Source of the DNA: an uncultured Psychroserpens sp.
GTDB taxonomy: Bacteria; Bacteroidota; Bacteroidia; Flavobacteriales; Flavobacteriaceae
Assembly: GCA_947488655.1 (NCBI GenBank)
Contig: CANKZZ010000003.1
Coordinates: 558,001 to 622,000 of the forward strand
Reading direction: 5' to 3'
Length of the DNA stretch: 64,000 nucleotides
Shown here one piece after another: positions 55,452 through 64,000 of the stretch; positions within the stretch are counted from its first letter, which is position 1; the number at the start of each line of letters is the position of its first letter. A model generated the notes under the pieces. That model saw only the letters and a list, made by a program, of their open reading frames with translations, had not been told where the DNA came from and ran no database searches. The position numbers were made by a program, and so were the translations under genes.

Positions 55452-58400
55452 TTACCTGTATAGTGTAAAATGTCCTACATAATCTTTTTCTAATAATGGA
55501 CTATTTGGTTTTACAACATACCAATAATCACCAGTAGGAAGTTCTTGCCCATTGTATCTACCATCCCAATATTGCCCAACTTTATAGGTAGCAACTTTAC
55601 GTCCATATCTATCAAAAATATCAAAGGTTAAATTAGGGTAATCTTCTATACAACCTGGTGCCCAAGTATCTGCTGTCCCATCTCCATTTGGTGTAAACCA
55701 ATTAGGAATGCAAGGTCCTAAGAACTCTAAATCTATAGTTGCTTCTGCTTGACAGCCACTACTGTCTGTTACAATTACAGTGTATGTACCTTCTTCTGTA
55801 ACTATATAAACATTAGTGTCTCCATAATCTTCTCCATTAAGTGTGTATTGGTAGTCTCCAGTACCACCAGTTGCGATAGCAATAATTTCTCCAGCTTCGT
55901 CTCCTTCCTGCAAGATTAGAGATAAAGGCTCAAATTCTCCAATATCAAATAATTGCGTAGTTTTTATACAGCCATTTGTATGTCTAACATTTATATAATG
56001 ATCTGTACCAGGAGTAACATTATTAAATGTATTACTTGCTTGATAATCTCCACCATTGAGCGAATAATCAAATTCTGAAAGATCTAAATCATCTTCACTC
56101 TCTAAAGTCACAGTTACAGTATTAACTGTGCTATTGTTTTCACATGCATATAGAACTTCAAGTATAGGTTCAAAACTTACCGAGTCTGGGAAGGTTATAT
56201 TCCATTCGGTTTCACATCCCTGAGCATCTCTAACATAAACCATATGATCACCTCCAGCTAAATTTGTAAAATCAAATTCAGTTTGTGTAGCAGATCCTGT
56301 TGTATAAGGACCATCATAATTATCTAAACTTACACTATAAGGCAATGTACCTCCAGATACCTCTATGCTAAACTCTGCATTTTCTTCTCCTTCACAAGTT
56401 TCTCCAAATAAAGAGTCTGGTACAATACTAAGTATCACTTGCTCTGGATTTGTGATTGTAAATTCAAAAATCTCATAACATCCCAATTCATCTTGTACAA
56501 TAACTGTATAAGTATTTGGTGCAAGATTCTCAAAAACGTTGGTTTCAAAAAATTGATCTAACTGTGGTGAAATAGCATACTTAATTACACCTGTTCCACC
56601 TGTAGCATTTATGGTTAATACTCCATCTTCATTGCCACTACATGTTACATCGTTTACAGTAAAATCAACTGTTAAAGGAGCTGTTGGTTCTGTTATAGTA
56701 ATAGGAGCAGAGGCAGTTTCACAATCACCACTTACAACATTTACTACATACGTACCTGCAACAAGATTAGTAAACACACCTGCAGTATCTTGAGTAGCGG
56801 TAATAGGATTACCCAAATTATCTTCTAAAGTATAAATATAGTTTCCTAAACCTCCTTGAGCATCTGCTACAATGGTACCTGTGTTATCACCTGCACAATT
56901 AATCGTAGGATTCATGCTCATTAAATTAATAGTCAAATCTAATAATGGATCTATTGTTATGTCATTTGATACATTGGCAACACAACCATTAGCATCTCTA
57001 ACATAATATTGATAAGTGCCAACAGGAACAGAAAATGTTGTAGAGTTGGTAAAAAATCCTAAAACCGTTGAGAAATTCTCGCTGTTACTATATTGATAAG
57101 TACCTGTACCACCAGAAGCACTTAATGTAATCGTAGATTCTACATCACAAGTTTGTGTTGTGGTTACGACTAAATTTGCTGTAATTGGTGTTGGTTCGGT
57201 TATTACAATTTCCGAAGATAAAAGAGAACATTCATTCCCATCACTTACTAAAATCGTATAAGTACCAACTCCTAAATCTGTAAATACATTTGACGTTTGA
57301 GGTCCAGATGTTGATGTTGCAGAATTCAATGTATAAATATAATCTACACCTTGACCACCTGTTACATTTGTTACTGTGATTGTTGCATTTTGATCTCCAA
57401 AACAAGCCAATGTTGAAACATTTGAAGTAAAAGTAGCATCTATTGGAGAAGGTTCTATAAGTGTTATAACTTCGGAAGCTATACAGCCTTCGGCATCTAT
57501 AACATTAACAGTGTATGTGCCTGCAGCCAAGTTTGAGAATGATCCGTTAGGAGAATACCCAACTGTTGCATCACCTGTTAATTCATATTGATAATCTCCC
57601 CAACCACCTGATGCGATTGCAGTAATTGTACCTTGGTTATTATCACAAGAAACATTAGATGTTTCTGAAACATTTAAAATTAAAGCTTCAGAAGGAGATG
57701 AAATAACAACATTTGCACTTGCATCACAAAACGGACTATCAGTTTCGGTGATTACAACCGTAAAACTTCCAGCGGTCATACCTGTAACTGTTAATGGATT
57801 GGTTGAGGTATTGGCATTTACAACACCAAAAACTGATGTTGACGTATTATCAAAAACTTCATAACTATAGGCTCCAGAATATCCGTTCACATTGATTTCA
57901 AAAGCACCAGTATTGTCTCCAAAACAAGTGACAGAAGTTGAGTTTGTTGTAAATGTTGGAGGTGTTGCAGCTTGTAAAGACACCGTCACATCCTTTGTAC
58001 ATGATGTCACTGTATCTGTAATAGTAACAGTGTAAACGCCTGAAGGTACCCCAGAAAATATTCCGCTAGTTTCTGTTATTGAGGCTGGATTTGGACTAAT
58101 ACTATATGTAAACGTTCCAGAACCACCAGACCCAGTAATTGTTATTTCTCCATCATCATCGTTACACGTTGCAGATGCCGAAATTGTAGGTGTAATTTCT
58201 AAAGGTGCTAAAATATCAACAGTTACTGAGTTTCCGCAACCGTTAGCATCTTGAATTTCTATAGTATGCGTACCAGAAAATAGATTAGAAATTGTAAATG
58301 GTGCAGATTGTGTTTGAAACGCTCCACCATCAATACTAAAGCTATAAGGTGCAATACCTGGTGAATCTAAAGTAACATCAATTTCATAATTACCATTTTC

Positions 58401-61400
58401 AATATCACATGTTGTATTAATTACTGCGGAAATATTAGGTTGATCATCCATAGGTAAAATAACCACAGGACTTGATACGATACAACCATAAGCATCAATA
58501 ACATGAACATAATAATTTCCTGCATCTCTATTAAATGTACTAGCTGATTCCCAATTGGCGTCAGTATCTAAAGGAGCAGTAGCTGTTGTTGTAATTTGAT
58601 ATTGATAAGGTGCAGTTCCATTTTGAGCAATAGCACTAATCACTCCTGAGTTGGCGTTACAATTTGCATTTTGATCTACAGATGTTTGTAATTCTAGTAA
58701 AAAAGCAGATTCTGTAATATTAAATGCAGTGGTAACCACTCCACATCCAGCATTTACACCTGTAGTTTCTGTAATGGCTACGAAATAATTTCCAAAAGGT
58801 AGTGGTCCTAAATTAGAGACAGTTAAATTTCCATTGGCTGTAACTGTTCCACTTCCAGAAATCCCTGTAGATTGTAAAGACAATGCATCAAATACTTCGT
58901 AACTAACATCAACATTAGATCCATACACACTGTTAATTGTAAATGAGACGTTACCATCATCACTTCCTGTACAGGTTATATTATTAGAACTTACAGCACT
59001 TAAAGTAAGTGACGAATTTGTTGGTATTGGTGCAGTTGCAGGTTCATAATAACTACATAGTGTAGACTCGTCATATACGATAAAAGTATAGGTGACACCA
59101 GGTATCAAGCCAGTAAATGTTGCAGATTGACTTCCAGTTGCATCTTCTGGTATCCAAGAACCAACAGGATCTGGATAGACAGTTGTGGGTCCTTCATAAA
59201 TTGCAAAATGAAAAGGACCAGAACTACCAAGAGAAGATCCAATACTTACAACAGCTTCTCCACCTGAAGAACAATCTACTGTAGTCGTAATATTGATATC
59301 TAAATCAGTAGGAGGAGAGGCAACTAAAACGTCTTGAGTTAAAATAGAACATCCGTTAGCGTCAACTACATTAATTTCATAGAGTCCAAAATCTACCACA
59401 TCAAAACTTACAGAGGTAGAACCAGTTGCATTAAGTTCCGTTTCTGCGTAACCATTACTTCCGGTTACAAAATAATTATAAGGCGCTGTACCTCCTGTAA
59501 CTGAGTTTATTATTACAGATCCTTGAGATATACCACCTGCAGTACAAGTTATGTCTACCGTATCATAATCTATAACAATTGGATCTGGTTGGTTAATAAT
59601 TATGGTTTCCGAAGTAAAACATAAATTAGCATCTGTAATAGTTACAGTATATGTTCCCGCTGTTAAACCAGAGGTTTGTGTGCCATAATCTGTACTAGTT
59701 GTATCGTTATTTACATTAATAATAAATGGAGGAGTTCCTACTGTATCATCAATTGTGATATCTAAAGCTCCGTTTTGATCTCCATTACATAAAATTGGCT
59801 GTGATTCTACAACCAAACTCAATGCTGGAGGTGTGATAGGATTTACAGTTATAGTACTTGATTCTGCAATACATCCATTTGCATCTGTAATTTGAAATTG
59901 ATAATCACCTGCCGAAGAGGTGTTATAGGTAAATGGTGTACCTGTAGTTCCTAAATTTGTATATGTACTGCCATTAAATGAAACTGCATAAGTAAATGGT
60001 GCAGTTCCAGTAATATCTCCTGTAAACATGGCATCTGGAGTTGCTGTACAATCTAACCCAGAGGTTAATACAACATTGACTGTTGGTGCTGGAATTGGGT
60101 CTATTGTAATTGACTCTGTATACTCACAATCGTTTTCATCCCTAACTTGAAATGTATATGTTCCAGGTTCTAAACCAGCAAAACTAGTTGTTGTTTGATA
60201 AGCTGTTGCACTTGCAGCAGGAGCAATAATTTGATATTCTAAAAGACCTGTTCCACCAACTGTATTTGTAATTGTAACTGTGGTTGTATTTGAAGGACAA
60301 GTTACTGGTGCAATATCAAATTCTAAATCTGTAGGTGGATTTAAAGCTTCAACAATAATCTCATTTGAAATTACCGTACAATCATTAGCATCTTTAATAG
60401 AAATAGTATAAGCTCCTGCGGTTAAACCCGAAAATTCATTACTGTTTTGGTAATTAACACCATCAATACTATACGTATAAGGTGCATCTCCACCTGTAAC
60501 CGTTGTTACTGTAATTGTTCCATTAGATGTACATGTAAAAGGAGCAGTTAATTCTGCTGTACCAGAAATTGCATTTGCTTCTAATATAGTTACTGTTTGA
60601 GCAACAGTTTCGCAATCTGAAGCTCCTATTGAGTAAGCTACAATAACATTATAATCTCCCGCAATAAGTCCAGTAAAGACTGGTGAGTTTACAAACGTTG
60701 TACCTCCATCTATACTGTAAGACAATGAATTTCCGTTTGTAGCAGTTACATTTATCGAAATAGAACCCGTATCTCCAGAACCACCACAAGCAATATCTGT
60801 AGTGTCTATTGTAAATTCTGGTTGATCAATAGCTTCAACTGTTATTGTTGTTTCAGCACTACAATTGTTAGAATCAACAACAAGTATATCATAAACTCCT
60901 GCAGTAGAAACCACTATTTCTGGAACCGTTTGAAAATCTGATGATCCATTTACAAAATAAAAGTAAGGAGGTGTACCACCAACAGGATATGCAGTAATTT
61001 CACCTTCTTCACAAGTAAGTGGTATTGTAATTGCTGCTGTTACTGTTAATAATGGTGGTTCAATAATTTCAATTTCTTCGGAATAAATACAACCATTTTC
61101 AGTCTCTACAGTAGCAGTATAAGTTCCTGGATTTAGATTCTCAAAAATATATGTGTTTTCTAAAATTGGACCAACACTATTTACCAATGTTCCACTTTCA
61201 CTTAATGTAAATGTGTATTGAGGGTCTACATCATTTGCAGCTAATTGAATACTTCCTTTATCTCCATAACACAAGGGTTGTAAGATGGTAGAAGACACTG
61301 TAAAATCTCTATCTCTAATTAATACGTCATGCACACTAAATACACATGGGTTAGTAGGTACACCAATTTGTCTAACATATACGGTATAAGTTCCTGCAGT

Positions 61401-63668
61401 ATCAATTGAAAACACATTACTTGTTTGATAAGTTGTACCATCTAAACTAAACTCATAACCAGAAGGCACATCCAAAACTGTTATACTACCTAAAGTTGTA
61501 CAAATAATATCTGTTGCTATTACACTTGGGTTTAGAACGTTTTGATAGACATTGAAATAAAATTGAACAAAACATCCACCTTCATAATTAATAGTAAGTC
61601 TGTATTGACCAGAAGTATCGACTAAAAAGTTAGGACCGTTGGCAACCTCATTCCAAGTACAAGAATCATCTTCGTTGGCACAATCTGTATCTAAAACAGC
61701 ATCACAACTAGACTCGTCTAATTTTTCCCATATAATGGAAGATGCGCCAGCTATATTTGTTTGTATATCTCTAGAATCGTTAGCACCACATAGAAATATA
61801 TTAGGTAATAATTTACCATCATTAGGACAAGTAACTACTTCGTCTGCATACGGAATTACTGGATTTTCTATATCACCTCCAAAAAGTTGCACAACATATT
61901 CTTGTACAATAGATTGACAAGGTGCCACAGCTGTATTAAAAGAATAATACGTACCAGTATCTGTTACTGTTATTGTTTGACCAGTTCCTATAACAGGAGT
62001 TCCTGTTGAACTTGTAGACCAAGAATAAGAATCATAACCATTTGCTGCTGTAATGTCTAAAGTGTTACCGCAAAGAATAAGATTTTCGGTAAACTGACAG
62101 TCTAAATCAGCTAAAAAATTAGTAGCTTGTGGAGATAATAAACAACCTGTATTACTATTTAAACTTGGGTCATCTGTAATTTGAAATGTAGGATTATAAA
62201 ATCCGTTATAGGTAGCGTACGCTTGATTATTAATAATATTGGAGCATGCATCTGCAAGCTGATTACACTCATCTACAACTTGTACTTCTATACGAATTTC
62301 ATAAACAGGATCATTCTCTTCAACAAGCGAGTTATCTATAGCTAAAATTAACTCACGAGTAGTTTCATTATAACTTACAACTGTTACACCTGGAGGCAAT
62401 ACTAAATCCGTAGGGTGATTATATATTATATTAATAGGAAGAATATCTCTAATTTGAAAATTGGTAGCATTATCGTTACCAGTGTTTTGAAAACCGATAA
62501 CATAATTTAATGAAGAACCAAGACCAACTGTTTGTCCGCCAATATCATTTCCAGCATCATCCTCTACAATTTTAGTTAGAACAATATTAGGCTCTATAAT
62601 ATCTACAGCAAATGCAAAGAAATAAGGAAAATAAGTATCTCCACTTGTCTCTAATCTTATTGATGCTGCTGTTGCATCATTAGCTATCACAGCATTTCCT
62701 GGATTAGGAATAGCCATAACTCCAGTATCAAATCCTAATGTGTTTGTACTATTAGGAACTCTATTATCTACAGGAGTCGCATCTAATTGTGTTACCGAAC
62801 TATTAAAGAAGTTTGCGACAGGACGATCTACAGTTGATAAACTCACACCATTTAATCGCAAACGGTCACCTAAAATTGGACTGTCGCCTTCTAAAGTTGC
62901 GAATGCAAAATTTGCTCTTACAGGAGCAGGTGCAGGCACTGTTCTAAATCCATCAACAGGAATATCTAATTGTGTATTATTACCTGCAACACTTATAGCA
63001 CTAAAACCGTCAAAACTTGTAATTGACTTACCAGGAAGGGTAGGATCTTCATAGACAATAAATAAAGACCAACCAGCCGATTGACCAGTACCATTGTACG
63101 GATTAAAATTAGCTGTTTCTCCAACTGCAGAAGACACATTGGCTACCGTATAAGTTCCTAAATCTGCTCCAGAACCAAAGCTTGTAACAATATCTGTAAC
63201 ATCAGCAAAGCATGCATAAGAAAAACTATCGCCTCCATCTACTGTTGTACCATTTGCATCATATATAATAGTTCCAGTAATATCATTGTAGCCTCCAGAA
63301 GGCCCTTTAAGTTTTACATCAGTAATTGTTTCTGCTCCCGGATTAACAGCTCCCCAATAAAGACCTGCATAAATAATTCTATAACAATTAGGATTAGGGA
63401 TATCTAAATCTGCACTAGATGAACTAAAGGTAGAACCGTCACTATCAATGTCGATATATTGCATATCAACATTATGATTATAGACTGTATTGTCATTAAA
63501 TGCGTTATTATTTGGTCCTAAAATATTATTACCAATTAATACGATATCACCTTTTAAATCTTCGTTAAATCGAGGTGTAAAGGGTTCGTAATTTTGAGCA
63601 AAAGATTGCAGGCCAATACATAATAATGAAATGATGATTATTAATTTTGAAAAAGTAGGTTTTTTCAT
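55452..63668 (-). CDS. SprB-like giant adhesin with T9SS type B sorting domain
   Basis: A 2738-aa cell-surface protein. It has a signal peptide (to about FAQN, 25), an N-terminal beta domain (about 30-355), a DUF11-like domain (VLTKIVEDDAGND..., about 360-470), then about 21-23 SprB-type repeats of roughly 75-80 aa (pattern GGT.PY.Y, for example GGDAPYTYSIDG) to about 2600, and the C-terminal gliding-motility domain (PNWFTPNGDGTADTWAP, FDIFDRYGRKVATYKVGQYW, GDYWYVVKP). That end directs export through T9SS and surface attachment, probably for gliding or adhesion. It carries several 9-mer copies. My domain limits are approximate. Confidence 0.94.
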   Translation of the reverse strand: MKKPTFSKLIIIISLLCIGLQSFAQNYEPFTPRFNEDLKGDIVLIGNNILGPNNNAFNDNTVYNHNVDMQYIDIDSDGSTFSSSSADLDIPNPNCYRIIYAGLYWGAVNPGAETITDVKLKGPSGGYNDITGTIIYDANGTTVDGGDSFSYACFADVTDIVTSFGSGADLGTYTVANVSSAVGETANFNPYNGTGQSAGWSLFIVYEDPTLPGKSITSFDGFSAISVAGNNTQLDIPVDGFRTVPAPAPVRANFAFATLEGDSPILGDRLRLNGVSLSTVDRPVANFFNSSVTQLDATPVDNRVPNSTNTLGFDTGVMAIPNPGNAVIANDATAASIRLETSGDTYFPYFFAFAVDIIEPNIVLTKIVEDDAGNDIGGQTVGLGSSLNYVIGFQNTGNDNATNFQIRDILPINIIYNHPTDLVLPPGVTVVSYNETTRELILAIDNSLVEENDPVYEIRIEVQVVDECNQLADACSNIINNQAYATYNGFYNPTFQITDDPSLNSNTGCLLSPQATNFLADLDCQFTENLILCGNTLDITAANGYDSYSWSTSSTGTPVIGTGQTITVTDTGTYYSFNTAVAPCQSIVQEYVVQLFGGDIENPVIPYADEVVTCPNDGKLLPNIFLCGANDSRDIQTNIAGASSIIWEKLDESSCDAVLDTDCANEDDSCTWNEVANGPNFLVDTSGQYRLTINYEGGCFVQFYFNVYQNVLNPSVIATDIICTTLGSITVLDVPSGYEFSLDGTTYQTSNVFSIDTAGTYTVYVRQIGVPTNPCVFSVHDVLIRDRDFTVSSTILQPLCYGDKGSIQLAANDVDPQYTFTLSESGTLVNSVGPILENTYIFENLNPGTYTATVETENGCIYSEEIEIIEPPLLTVTAAITIPLTCEEGEITAYPVGGTPPYFYFVNGSSDFQTVPEIVVSTAGVYDILVVDSNNCSAETTITVEAIDQPEFTIDTTDIACGGSGDTGSISINVTATNGNSLSYSIDGGTTFVNSPVFTGLIAGDYNVIVAYSIGASDCETVAQTVTILEANAISGTAELTAPFTCTSNGTITVTTVTGGDAPYTYSIDGVNYQNSNEFSGLTAGAYTISIKDANDCTVISNEIIVEALNPPTDLEFDIAPVTCPSNTTTVTITNTVGGTGLLEYQIIAPAASATAYQTTTSFAGLEPGTYTFQVRDENDCEYTESITIDPIPAPTVNVVLTSGLDCTATPDAMFTGDITGTAPFTYAVSFNGSTYTNLGTTGTPFTYNTSSAGDYQFQITDANGCIAESSTITVNPITPPALSLVVESQPILCNGDQNGALDITIDDTVGTPPFIINVNNDTTSTDYGTQTSGLTAGTYTVTITDANLCFTSETIIINQPDPIVIDYDTVDITCTAGGISQGSVIINSVTGGTAPYNYFVTGSNGYAETELNATGSTSVSFDVVDFGLYEINVVDANGCSILTQDVLVASPPTDLDINITTTVDCSSGGEAVVSIGSSLGSSGPFHFAIYEGPTTVYPDPVGSWIPEDATGSQSATFTGLIPGVTYTFIVYDESTLCSYYEPATAPIPTNSSLTLSAVSSNNITCTGSDDGNVSFTINSVYGSNVDVSYEVFDALSLQSTGISGSGTVTANGNLTVSNLGPLPFGNYFVAITETTGVNAGCGVVTTAFNITESAFLLELQTSVDQNANCNANSGVISAIAQNGTAPYQYQITTTATAPLDTDANWESASTFNRDAGNYYVHVIDAYGCIVSSPVVILPMDDQPNISAVINTTCDIENGNYEIDVTLDSPGIAPYSFSIDGGAFQTQSAPFTISNLFSGTHTIEIQDANGCGNSVTVDILAPLEITPTISASATCNDDDGEITITGSGGSGTFTYSISPNPASITETSGIFSGVPSGVYTVTITDTVTSCTKDVTVSLQAATPPTFTTNSTSVTCFGDNTGAFEINVNGYSGAYSYEVFDNTSTSVFGVVNANTSTNPLTVTGMTAGSFTVVITETDSPFCDASANVVISSPSEALILNVSETSNVSCDNNQGTITAIASGGWGDYQYELTGDATVGYSPNGSFSNLAAGTYTVNVIDAEGCIASEVITLIEPSPIDATFTSNVSTLACFGDQNATITVTNVTGGQGVDYIYTLNSATSTSGPQTSNVFTDLGVGTYTILVSDGNECSLLSSEIVITEPTPITANLVVTTTQTCDVESTITLSASGGTGTYQYSNSENFSTVLGFFTNSTTFSVPVGTYQYYVRDANGCVANVSNDITIDPLLDLTINLMSMNPTINCAGDNTGTIVADAQGGLGNYIYTLEDNLGNPITATQDTAGVFTNLVAGTYVVNVVSGDCETASAPITITEPTAPLTVDFTVNDVTCSGNEDGVLTINATGGTGVIKYAISPQLDQFFETNVFENLAPNTYTVIVQDELGCYEIFEFTITNPEQVILSIVPDSLFGETCEGEENAEFSIEVSGGTLPYSVSLDNYDGPYTTGSATQTEFDFTNLAGGDHMVYVRDAQGCETEWNITFPDSVSFEPILEVLYACENNSTVNTVTVTLESEDDLDLSEFDYSLNGGDYQASNTFNNVTPGTDHYINVRHTNGCIKTTQLFDIGEFEPLSLILQEGDEAGEIIAIATGGTGDYQYTLNGEDYGDTNVYIVTEEGTYTVIVTDSSGCQAEATIDLEFLGPCIPNWFTPNGDGTADTWAPGCIEDYPNLTFDIFDRYGRKVATYKVGQYWDGRYNGQELPTGDYWYVVKPNSPLLEKDYVGHFTLYR

Positions 63669-63741
63669 GATGCTAATTTTTTAGTTATCTCTGTATCAAC
63701 AAGGGCAGTGTCAATAAAGAGATAAGGCCTTATTATTATAT

Positions 63742-64000
63742 TTAATTCTCTATTTTCACCAGAGATAGATTTTTATTGTATGGTCGATTACCTTTTGATT
63801 CTAATGCTCGATTTGCGTCTTCGACACTTTCAAATTTGTCATAATAGATATAATATTTACTAGTGTTTACGTCATAGAAAAAATCTACATTTGAACGTCC
63901 CGACGCTACAACCTTAGTAACAAAATCGTTTCTCTTACTTACGTCTGTGTGTACAGCTAACACCAAGTAATATCCATTTTCTACATTTTGAACGTTTTCT
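63742..64000 (-). CDS. C-terminal part of a SPOR-like domain protein, cut by window end
   Basis: A frame open to the window edge; 86 codons are visible with stop at 63742-63744. ENVQNVENGYYLVLAVHTDV, then DFFYDVNTSKYYIYYDKFES and EDANRALESKGNRPYN fit a SPOR-like domain, as found at the C-terminus of an OmpA/PorE-like or SprD-type protein next to T9SS adhesins. The full protein and start lie outside the window, so the name is tentative. It is followed after 73 bases by the adhesin gene. Confidence 0.7.
   Translation of the reverse strand, partial: ENVQNVENGYYLVLAVHTDVSKRNDFVTKVVASGRSNVDFFYDVNTSKYYIYYDKFESVEDANRALESKGNRPYNKNLSLVKIEN

Larger units (their letters stand above)
6426..59614. repeat. 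Dispersed 9-mer CTTCGGAAA / TTTCCGAAG, 20 exact copies
   Basis: Exact copies by my reading: as CTTCGGAAA at 8047, 16190, 23680, 25098, 30305, 37146, 40173, 42041, 46339, 53681; as TTTCCGAAG at 6426, 11631, 18567, 31572, 45453, 46917, 51895, 54090, 57209, 59606 (start positions). Consensus around it is TTTTCTTCGGAAAT. One-base variants: CTTCGGAAG at 26369 and 57470, CTTCGGAAT at 61076, CTGCGGAAA near 467, 43581 and 58424. All 20 exact copies are in genes. See the findings for interpretation. The span given here is only the outer limit. Confidence 0.85.

Noticed and set aside
61639-63054. Plus-strand frames inside the adhesin gene
   Set aside because: Antisense frames produced by the Thr/Val/Gly-rich repeats; no start sites or known domains.
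55452-63668. Possible CRISPR-like or tandem DNA repeats
   Set aside because: The periodicity is at protein level (about 75-80 aa); DNA units are diverged and have no spacers.

Overview
The window is a gene-dense piece of a low-G+C (about one third by eye) Bacteroidota chromosome, almost certainly from a marine-type Flavobacteriaceae bacterium. Support: promoter elements of the Bacteroidota form (TTG, about 19-21 bases, TAnnTTTG) before the tRNA pair and a lipoprotein gene; many short lipoproteins; a type IX secretion (T9SS) adhesin with SprB repeats and a type B sorting domain next to PorP/SprF; the heterodimeric methylmalonyl-CoA mutase; bacillithiol synthesis (BshA); and a GH3/beta-lactamase fusion. 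I see no prophage, insertion sequence or CRISPR array, so this looks like a core chromosome region with a few accessory inserts.

Layout. 0.1-0.5 kb: a small membrane-protein gene split by one in-frame stop. 0.6-9.2 kb: a long minus-strand run with an outer-membrane barrel, mutB, two lipoproteins, mutA, divIC, udk, a cytochrome c lipoprotein and a sugar dehydrogenase. 9.3-10.2 kb: tRNA-Pro and tRNA-Arg with promoter and terminator, then about 570 bases holding only a decayed coding remnant. 10.2-13.4 kb: a lipoprotein and a minus-strand set of THUMP-like methyltransferase, AI-2E-type permease and TrmH-type methyltransferase. 13.5-15.2 kb: a two-gene cassette (sulfotransferase-like plus JmjC/cupin-like) behind a perfect 24-bp palindrome. 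15.2-21.5 kb: DUF4159, DUF1223, RsmE, a parvulin, RidA and LptD. 21.6-26.5 kb: cell-wall amidase, MCE/MlaD protein, and an HdrC/HdrB-like iron-sulfur pair. 26.5-37.5 kb: methyltransferase and CapK/PaaK-like ligase, two PH-domain membrane proteins, SerB, PhzF, the GH3/beta-lactamase fusion and BshA. 37.5-44.4 kb: DUF421, an EEP nuclease-like protein, copper-binding four-helix protein, PNPOx-like protein, GH3-type acyl ligase, a metalloprotease-like protein, and the radical-SAM/TIGR03915 DNA-repair pair. 44.4-54.4 kb: FAD/NAD-binding protein, DUF1853, two helicases, small stress and secreted proteins (including a 50-aa YqaE/Pmp3 protein), YceI and a membrane-tethered winged-helix regulator. 54.4-64.0 kb: PorP/SprF, a 2738-aa SprB-type adhesin and the C-terminus of a SPOR-like protein cut by the window edge.

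The signal I find most striking is not a gene. The 9-mer CTTCGGAAA (reverse TTTCCGAAG), usually within a longer TTTTCTTCGGAAAT, occurs 20 times by my count, 10 per strand, almost always inside genes, in several reading frames and often in weakly constrained parts of proteins. Chance predicts less than one copy. It behaves like a genome-wide DNA-level signal, such as a Chi-type, uptake-type or nucleoid/segregation site, and I know of no described role for it in this group.
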